From Muribaculaceae bacterium (GTDB taxonomy: Bacteria; Bacteroidota; Bacteroidia; Bacteroidales; Muribaculaceae), in the NCBI GenBank assembly GCA_029062005.1, contig JAIDQZ010000117.1:1-49317 (forward strand): a stretch of 49,317 bases of DNA, given 5' to 3'. The notes beneath the pieces were generated by a model that was given only the letters and a program-made list of their open reading frames with translations, searched no databases and was not told the DNA's origin. The translations under genes were made by a program, and so were the position numbers. Positions 43,818 through 49,317 of this stretch are shown here, piece by piece. The stretch's first letter is position 1; each line of letters begins with the position of its first letter.

Positions 43818-45647
43818 TCATGGAAAGGCGACTTTGGATGAGTGCAGCCTTCCGTCGGAGTAAATATCCACACGTATGAGCAGGCCGCCTGCCGGAGTAA
43901 TGACAGGATTGCCCTGAAGATCATACCATAAGGTGGAAATGATTTCAGCATCTGCCTCTATACTGTCGGCACCTAGAACCGGTACGGGTTCGCCTGCATA
44001 TGCTGAGGAACAGGAGTTGAGGATATTCCCGTTTGAGTCGATTATGAACGCAAGAGCCCTGACCTTCTCAGGGTCGACTGCTATGAGGGCGCCTGAATCG
44101 TTGGTGATGTTGTCGAGACTGAATGTCACCTCGTGCTCGTAGATTTGGAATGCCTGAATGCCTGAAGGGAGTGAATTCTCAACCCCGAGTGCATGGTCGT
44201 TGTTTACAACTACATCGTTGTAAACGAGTCCGAGAACCTTGCCGGGCGAGTTGGCAAAGAATTCTGCCCATTCACCTGGAAGATCTGTTGAAATCTCTCC
44301 GGAATAATAGTTGGACTGGACCCATGTGGGATCGGAAAGCCCGTCGGCTATGAGCAGATATCCTACAGTCAGGGGCTTGTCGGTGTCGGCAATAGGGGTT
44401 ATGCGGGTTTTCGCTGTCAGTTGCGAATGTGAGTCTGTTGAGAAAGCGACAGTGCATGACATGATGAAGTCCGTTTCCTGATTCCGGTATGTGTCCCATT
44501 GTGCCGGAATGAGCATCGGATCCATTGACACGCAACGGTCTATCCATGACGCGGGAAATCCCTTTATGCTTGAGGGATAGGAATTGGTGATTGCCATCTT
44601 GTCTCCGTTGTGCCATGAAGCGGCAACAAACTGATAGCCATATTTCTCCTTCATCCATTCAAGCGCCGCGTATCCGCGGGGGCAGTTGCCGCACCAGAGT
44701 CCGGTGTATTCTTCTATCAGAGGAAGGCGTACGGGAAGTATGTCGGTATATATTATTTTTGATTCTGAAGATGATAATGGATTGGTGTTGATCTCGTTGT
44801 TGACACGCGTCACGGTCACTTTTACCGGATAGGCTCCCTGGCTGTCATTGACCGGGAGACTGAACTTCGCTTCAGCGCCGGCGCCGAGATTATTTTTAAT
44901 AGGTTCCGGGAATTTATATATTGAGGTGCCGGTGTCATCACCTACAGCCCATTCGCATTCGATTGATGAGATTGCCTCTGAGCCGTAATTAAGGACTGAG
45001 AAAGAATATTGTCCTTCCTCTCCGGTGAGTGTCACCGTACGGTCTGGAAGCTCCGGAACTGCGGAAATTGTATCGAAGTCTCCTTCAAGCCGGATATTCA
45101 TGGCGCTCTGAATGCCTCCGGGCTCCTTGTCGATATATGGGGTCCACTTTAAGGATGTACGGTTTGAATGAAACCACAGGGCACCGGGATTATTCCCCTT
45201 CACTACTGCCAGCGGCGCAGCTGTATTGTCGTTTAGTTCCTTGATTGTGAATGAGTATCCTATATATATGGGTTCGGCGGTGATCTCGAAAGGTTCTGCA
45301 AATGTGGCGGTAAGGATACCATTGTCGATGGCTGCCTCAGCGCTGCATATGTCGGGGACATTGACACGGAGCCCGTTGACGAGTTCTACATTCAATTGCC
45401 GGGTGAGAAATGCCGATAAGGATTCGTAAGAATCGGCGTTGCCCGGCATATTCACTGATATTCCAGTGATCTTTGCTCCCCGGAGCGCGGGGTCATTCAG
45501 GCATACTGCCACGTCGCAGGTCTCTTTCCTGCCTGTTCCATAATAATTTATCTCGTCTCCGTCGAAATTAAAGGAGTAGGATCTTTCAGTGGCTCCGGCG
45601 GAAAGCAGCGATAATGCTGCTATGATTAAGGATAGAGGTTTTATCAT
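43818..45647 (-). CDS. Secreted thioredoxin-fold (Omp28-like) protein with WCGNC motif
   Basis: A 609-residue exported protein (signal to AGATE). The N-terminal half is beta-rich; from about residue 300 a thioredoxin-like domain follows, with W-C-G-N-C in YTGLWCGNCPRGYAALEWM and a cis-Pro-like KGFPASWIDR. It resembles Bacteroidetes Omp28-type proteins that are otherwise uncharacterised. The C-terminal tail LWYDLQGNPVITPAGGLLIR is again the secretion-type tail. The likely role is disulphide exchange outside the cytoplasm, perhaps on the two products encoded downstream. A -7 box TATCTTTG is at 45698-45705. Confidence 0.75.
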   Translation of the reverse strand: MIKPLSLIIAALSLLSAGATERSYSFNFDGDEINYYGTGRKETCDVAVCLNDPALRGAKITGISVNMPGNADSYESLSAFLTRQLNVELVNGLRVNVPDICSAEAAIDNGILTATFAEPFEITAEPIYIGYSFTIKELNDNTAAPLAVVKGNNPGALWFHSNRTSLKWTPYIDKEPGGIQSAMNIRLEGDFDTISAVPELPDRTVTLTGEEGQYSFSVLNYGSEAISSIECEWAVGDDTGTSIYKFPEPIKNNLGAGAEAKFSLPVNDSQGAYPVKVTVTRVNNEINTNPLSSSESKIIYTDILPVRLPLIEEYTGLWCGNCPRGYAALEWMKEKYGYQFVAASWHNGDKMAITNSYPSSIKGFPASWIDRCVSMDPMLIPAQWDTYRNQETDFIMSCTVAFSTDSHSQLTAKTRITPIADTDKPLTVGYLLIADGLSDPTWVQSNYYSGEISTDLPGEWAEFFANSPGKVLGLVYNDVVVNNDHALGVENSLPSGIQAFQIYEHEVTFSLDNITNDSGALIAVDPEKVRALAFIIDSNGNILNSCSSAYAGEPVPVLGADSIEADAEIISTLWYDLQGNPVITPAGGLLIRVDIYSDGRLHSSKVAFP

Positions 45648-45697
45648 AAATTATGGTGCTTGTTTACGGATTGATTATTAATAATCTTTTGCGGATG

Positions 45698-45705
45698 CAA
45701 AGATA
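45698..45705 (-). promoter_or_regulatory. -7 box of the three-gene secreted-protein operon
   Basis: TATCTTTG on the minus strand, about 50 nt upstream of the ATG at 45647; no clear TTTG at -33. Confidence 0.4.
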
Positions 45706-45820
45706 TAAAAAAAAGAATTACGACACAATAGGTTGACGATTTTTCAGATGCTTTTATTGGTTTGTGGTAAAAACAACGGTTTGAATCCTATTGAACTGCC
45801 GTAGAAGGATGCCGGTTTTA

Positions 45821-45852
45821 TTTGCAGAAGTGGATAAGTTTTGCTAATTTTG
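45821..45852 (+). promoter_or_regulatory. Promoter abutting the lipoprotein start codon
   Basis: TTTG (45821-45824), 20 nt, TAATTTTG (45845-45852). The box ends 4 nt before the ATG at 45857, so transcription should begin at or next to the start codon. Confidence 0.75.
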
Positions 45853-45856
45853 CGAT

Positions 45857-46996
45857 ATGAAGACTTTTGCATCCAAGATGGTTGCCCTGTGGGCGTCTTT
45901 TATGGTCCTGATGTTTACGGGATGCATAAAAAATGAGTTCGAGATCAATTTTGAATTTCCGAAGGATCATATAGGCAACTATCTTCTGACATATTACGCC
46001 TGGGATTCCCGGGGAGGCAGATGGATAGAGCAGACTGCGTCAATACAGGAAGGAGTCGCCTCGGTAGGATGTGTCACCCGTTTCCCTACTCTTGTCTACA
46101 TAACGGATGCCTCCTCTTCCAATTCAATGATCCTGTATGCTGAAAGAGGCGACAGAATCAAAATTTCCGGAGATGGGAGGGATATGAAGGAATGGAATGT
46201 AAAGGGAAATTCCATGTCTGAGCGATGGGCGCAGTGGCGTAGGGATGCATATGCCCGGAAAGACGATCGTAAGGCTTTTGAAAAGAGCATAGGTGATTAT
46301 GTAAGTAAGAATGCATCCGATCCTCTTTCTGCTATACTGCTTCTTACCGAGTGGAACCGCAGGGAAAACCCCGAGGGCTTTCTGAAGTTGTGGAATTCCA
46401 TAGACAGTGACGCACGTAGCCAGCAACTTGTGGAGATGTGCGGCGCTACCGATCTGCTTGGAGTGGAGTTTACTGCGACAGCGGAGGGTAAGCTCGCATA
46501 TGAAAAGGATAGGGCATTGAAGTCGCTTGTGGTCAGATCGCTTGATAACGGGTTGGATACCCTGAAATTCAATAAGGTGAAAGGGACGTTGCTATATTTC
46601 TTTGCCGAAAACAACTCTTCCAGACAGGAAACAGTGGACACTCTCAAGAGCCTGGTCAAGCTTTATCCCGATTCGGCAAAGAGGATTTTGTCAGATATAT
46701 ATGTTGATTCCGACAGCATGACATGGAGGGGAGCGATACGGAGGGATTCTTTGAAGGGAGTGGTCCGCGCATGGCAACCCTATGACCTCGGAGATGATGG
46801 TATGGTAAAGCTTGGGGTCACACGTCTTCCCTGGTATATAGTGAAAGACAAAAACGGCAAGGAATCTTATTCAGGCTGCGACATAAAGTCTGCCGTCTCG
46901 GCATTCCGGAAGGAGATGGAAAAGAAAGAGACGAAACCCGCTGCGAAGACTGCCAATAAGCAAACTTCTGCCGATAAACCTAAAAGCAATAAATAA
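45857..46996 (+). CDS. Lipoprotein, DUF4369-like N-terminus, thioredoxin-like C-terminus without cysteines
   Basis: A 379-residue lipoprotein (lipobox MFTGC, Cys23). Residues about 27-130 look like the DUF4369 domain that precedes thioredoxin-like domains in Bacteroidetes (YLLTYYAWDSRGGRWIEQTA, SNSMILYAERGDRIKISG). The C-terminal part (about 230-345) ends in LGVTRLPWYIVKDKNGKE, the cis-Pro and strand pattern of thioredoxin-like folds, but no CxxC is present. The last 30 residues are Lys/Ala-rich and low complexity. Its stop overlaps the yifB start by one base (TAATG), so expression is coupled; why is not clear. Confidence 0.65.
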   Translation: MKTFASKMVALWASFMVLMFTGCIKNEFEINFEFPKDHIGNYLLTYYAWDSRGGRWIEQTASIQEGVASVGCVTRFPTLVYITDASSSNSMILYAERGDRIKISGDGRDMKEWNVKGNSMSERWAQWRRDAYARKDDRKAFEKSIGDYVSKNASDPLSAILLLTEWNRRENPEGFLKLWNSIDSDARSQQLVEMCGATDLLGVEFTATAEGKLAYEKDRALKSLVVRSLDNGLDTLKFNKVKGTLLYFFAENNSSRQETVDTLKSLVKLYPDSAKRILSDIYVDSDSMTWRGAIRRDSLKGVVRAWQPYDLGDDGMVKLGVTRLPWYIVKDKNGKESYSGCDIKSAVSAFRKEMEKKETKPAAKTANKQTSADKPKSNK

Positions 46997-48570
46997 TGCT
47001 GACGAAAGTTTATTCAGCCGCCATATCTGGCATAGATGCAATAGTGGTCACTATTGAGACTGCAGTTCAGAAAGGGATCGCGTTCAGTATTGTCGGTATG
47101 CCAGACACCGCTGTAAAGGAGGCATATACGAGAATCACTACCGCGTTGCAGCAAAGCGGGATAGGATTCCCCCATAAAAGTACTGTGATCAATCTGTCGC
47201 CTGCCGACGTGAAGAAGGAAGGCGCCGCATTCGATCTTCCTATGGCTATCGGTGTGCTTGCAGCCAATGAGAAAGTGCCCGTGGAGCATCTTTCAGAATA
47301 TATGATTATGGGAGAGCTTTCTCTTGATGGATCGGTGTTGCCGGTGAAAGGAGTCCTTCCTATGGCGATCAAGGCAAGGGAAATGGGGTTCAGGCGACTT
47401 ATAGTGCCTGAAGCTAATGTGACGGAAGCTGCGGTGGTCAACAAGGTGGAGGTTTTCGGGGTAAGAAATCTCGCGGAGGCGGTAGGAGTCATCGCCGGGA
47501 CTTCTGATATAGAGCCTACGATTATCAATACACGTGAGATATTTGCCGCTGAGGCTGAAAACTTTGATTTCGACTTTTCGGAGGTAAAGGGGCAGGATAG
47601 CGTTAAGAGGGCATTTGAAGTAGCCTGCTCGGGTGGGCACAATATACTCATGGTGGGTCCTCCTGGTGCCGGAAAGTCGATGATGGCAAAACGTCTTCCA
47701 TCTATTCTCCCTCCTCTTAGTCTTGCTGAAGCACTTGAGACGACAAAAATTCATTCTGTGGCAGGAAAATTGCACAGGGGATCGATGCTGATGACCAAGC
47801 GTCCTTTCCGCACTCCTCATCATACAGTCTCGCCTGTTGCTTTGGTTGGTGGCGGCACAAATCCCATGCCCGGGGAAATATCGCTTGCCCATAACGGCGT
47901 TCTCTTTCTCGACGAGTTCCCGGAGTTCAGCCGCACTGTGCTGGAAGTGCTCAGACAGCCTATCGAGGACCGGACCATAACGGTGTCGCGTGCAAAATAT
48001 ACGGTGGATTATCCTGCATCTTTCATGCTGGTGGCATCGATGAATCCATGCCCCTGCGGATATTACGGGCATCCTACGAAGAAGTGCACATGCCAGGTGG
48101 GTGCGGTGGCTAAATATATGAATCGTATAAGCGGTCCGCTGCTTGACCGTATCGATATTCAATGTGAGATTGAGCCGGTAGCTTTCGATGATATGGCAAA
48201 CAAGGCTCCCGCCGAGTCAAGCGCGTCGATACGCGAGCGCGTCATTAAGGCACGCGCTATCCAGAATCTCCGCTTCAAGGCAGAGAAGGGCATCTACTGC
48301 AACGCGCAGATGAATTCCCGCCTCCTGCATCAGTATGCGTGGCCCGACGAGCAGGGGCTCGCCAAGCTCAAGGACCGCATGACGAAGCTCAACATGTCTG
48401 CCCGAGCCTTCGACCGCATCCTCCGCGTAGCCCGCACCATTGCTGACCTCGAATACGCTGCCTTGATGACTCCCGAAGAAGCCGTAACAGCCCCCGTCCT
48501 GAGCCGCCACATTGCCGAAGCCATCGGCTACCGCGCCCTCGACCGCGCCTCCTACGGACAGATCTTCTGA
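46996..48570 (+). CDS. YifB/ComM-family Mg-chelatase-like AAA+ ATPase
   Basis: A 524-residue AAA+ protein, normal length. N-terminal ChlI-type domain (about 20-140), Walker A GPPGAGKS (221-228), Walker B VLFLDEFPEF (about 298-307), Cys motif NPCPCGYYGHPTKKCTCQ, and a C-terminal Mg-chelatase domain (about 410-505). In Vibrio and Haemophilus the homologue ComM is a hexameric branch-migration helicase in natural transformation; in Bacteroidales its role is less clear. It is co-transcribed with the lipoprotein upstream. Confidence 0.93.
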   Translation: MLTKVYSAAISGIDAIVVTIETAVQKGIAFSIVGMPDTAVKEAYTRITTALQQSGIGFPHKSTVINLSPADVKKEGAAFDLPMAIGVLAANEKVPVEHLSEYMIMGELSLDGSVLPVKGVLPMAIKAREMGFRRLIVPEANVTEAAVVNKVEVFGVRNLAEAVGVIAGTSDIEPTIINTREIFAAEAENFDFDFSEVKGQDSVKRAFEVACSGGHNILMVGPPGAGKSMMAKRLPSILPPLSLAEALETTKIHSVAGKLHRGSMLMTKRPFRTPHHTVSPVALVGGGTNPMPGEISLAHNGVLFLDEFPEFSRTVLEVLRQPIEDRTITVSRAKYTVDYPASFMLVASMNPCPCGYYGHPTKKCTCQVGAVAKYMNRISGPLLDRIDIQCEIEPVAFDDMANKAPAESSASIRERVIKARAIQNLRFKAEKGIYCNAQMNSRLLHQYAWPDEQGLAKLKDRMTKLNMSARAFDRILRVARTIADLEYAALMTPEEAVTAPVLSRHIAEAIGYRALDRASYGQIF

Positions 48571-48633
48571 AGCCACTTCTGCGCGCACTAAAGTTTGCGC
48601 CCGAAACAAAAAATGCTTATGTTGGCTTCCCGA

Positions 48634-48766
48634 AGCTAATTTTTGTTTAGTCTCCGGGCTTCAGCGAGTTGAAAATACAAAAGCAAATTTTTGTTTAGGT
48701 TCCGGGCTTCAGCGAGTTGAAAATACAAAAGCAAATTTTTGTTTGGGCTCCGAGCTTCAGCGAGGA
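48634..48766. repeat. Three tandem 48-bp repeats beside a RAYT gene
   Basis: Units start at 48634, 48682 and 48730, each 48 bp, the last truncated. The common segment includes TTTTTGTTTAG and CCGGGCTTCAGCGAG. Junctions of units 1/2 and 2/3 each form ACAAAA-6nt-TTTTGT inverted repeats (48677-48694 and 48725-48742). A short stem GCTTC-CC-GAAGC precedes unit 1. Open frames in both directions across it (for example LAEARNLNKNLLLYFQ on the minus strand) are repeat artefacts. Likely REP-like sequences that the adjacent transposase recognises. Confidence 0.8.
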
Positions 48767-48796
48767 AAAAAGTATTACTCATAAATTCTAATCGCA

Positions 48797-49317
48797 ATGG
48801 ACAGAATATGGACTGGTAATAATCGAGCTTCCTGGCATGACTATACTTCTCGGTGTATATATCATTTAACTTTGATGAAGCATCCTGAAGTCCCGGCATT
48901 CGGCATGCTTGCTGGTGATTGTCATTTGCCTATAGGCTCTCCGGGAAGTTCCTATATCCGCGTTTCAGAGATTGGATTTGCCATAAAGCAAAGTCTTCGC
49001 CATATTTCCGATATTCACCCTGCATTGCGTCTTTTCCAATACGCACTCATGCCTGATCATCTTCACATTATTTTATCAGTGGAGGTTGAACTTGATGAGA
49101 TTGTTGGGCGCAAGCTTGGAGCCTTCAAGGTTGATGTAAATCATCGAGTTGGGATTGATCACGTCTTTGATAGAGGATTCAATGATCAGATATTGACAAA
49201 ATCACGAAAACTTGATATAATTTACAATTATCTCCGTTCTAATCCCTACCGCCTGGCAATCCGCAGAGCATATCCCGATTTCTTCACCAGATGCAATAAT
49301 CTGATCATAGGCGACAC
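48797..49317 (+). CDS. REP-associated tyrosine transposase (RAYT, IS200/Y1 type), 3' end outside window
   Basis: Open from the ATG at 48797 through the window edge, 173 codons visible without a stop. The HUH motif is in ALMPDHLHIILSV (His88, His90). The catalytic-tyrosine helix is DIIYNYLRSNPYRL (Tyr143/Tyr145), the usual Y-x-x-x-NP pattern of Y1 transposases. RAYTs are domesticated single-copy relatives of IS200/IS605 transposases that mobilise short palindromic repeats. The tandem repeats directly upstream fit this pairing. The N-terminus (IWTGNNRASWHDYTSRC) is typical for Bacteroidetes members. Confidence 0.85.
   Translation, partial: MDRIWTGNNRASWHDYTSRCIYHLTLMKHPEVPAFGMLAGDCHLPIGSPGSSYIRVSEIGFAIKQSLRHISDIHPALRLFQYALMPDHLHIILSVEVELDEIVGRKLGAFKVDVNHRVGIDHVFDRGFNDQILTKSRKLDIIYNYLRSNPYRLAIRRAYPDFFTRCNNLIIGD

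Noticed and set aside
47293..48162. 289-codon minus-strand frame inside the yifB gene
   Set aside because: Shadow of a well-conserved AAA+ ATPase; the peptide is rich in His and Arg without domain features.
48634..48766. Possible CRISPR array
   Set aside because: The units are directly tandem with no unique spacers, and no cas gene is nearby.
48512..48899. Open frames on both strands across the 48-bp repeats
   Set aside because: The period is a multiple of three, so any stop-free unit stays open. The peptides simply repeat and do not represent a gene.

Overview
The window looks like a chromosomal segment of an intestinal Bacteroidales bacterium, most likely near Muribaculaceae or Bacteroides (the family is an inference). 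The reasons are a SusC/SusD pair, a hybrid two-component sensor (HTCS) with its own periplasmic sugar-binding domain, many lipoproteins with short lipoboxes, secreted proteins with the short C-terminal tail typical of the order, and repeated matches to the Bacteroidetes promoter TTTG-N19/20-TAnnTTTG. I see no rRNA, tRNA, CRISPR array or complete insertion sequence.

Layout. (1) 202-4151: a metallo-beta-lactamase-fold hydrolase diverging from a secreted GH2 enzyme. (2) 4295-17764: a fructan-type utilisation locus made of susD, susC, a BT1754-like HTCS, an OmpA-like lipoprotein, then GH32 - MFS sugar transporter - fructokinase ending in a hairpin terminator. A long inverted element built on TGCAAGAT lies upstream of both susC and the GH32 operon and is the best candidate HTCS operator. 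(3) 18013-21337: a flippase and two glycosyltransferases with overlapping starts and stops. (4) 21352-32108: the most unusual region. A minus-strand run encodes a beta-barrel, an imelysin, a di-haem DUF1111 oxidoreductase, an OprP-like porin and a mono-haem lipoprotein, followed from an internal promoter by a Rid/chorismatase-like protein, a CcsB-CcsA type cytochrome c assembly protein and an O6-alkylguanine-DNA methyltransferase. A divergent gene encodes a RIC/YtfE-like di-iron (hemerythrin-like) protein fused to a LuxR HTH. Both divergent promoters carry TGAGTAT exactly 22 nt upstream of a TAnnTTTG box and lack a clear -33 box.

(5) 32173-39662: an SGNH hydrolase, a GH31 enzyme with a PA14 insert, a beta-propeller lipoprotein carrying a CxxCH motif, and a prolyl oligopeptidase; the last two converge on a perfect 48-bp palindrome. 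(6) 39738-45647: a DUF6057-like membrane protein and three secreted proteins with similar C-terminal tails, one with a WCGNC thioredoxin-like motif. (7) 45857-48570: a lipoprotein with a nearly leaderless promoter, coupled to a YifB/ComM-like AAA ATPase. (8) 48634-49317: three 48-bp tandem repeats followed by a RAYT-type (Y1/HUH) transposase that runs off the window.

How the genes fit together (inference): the fructan locus imports short fructans, cleaves them in the periplasm, imports fructose and phosphorylates it, with the HTCS sensing the free sugar. The region-4 cluster looks like an envelope iron or redox system whose regulator may sense NO, oxygen or iron through a di-iron site, with a linked cytochrome c maturation protein to attach haem to its CxxCH proteins.
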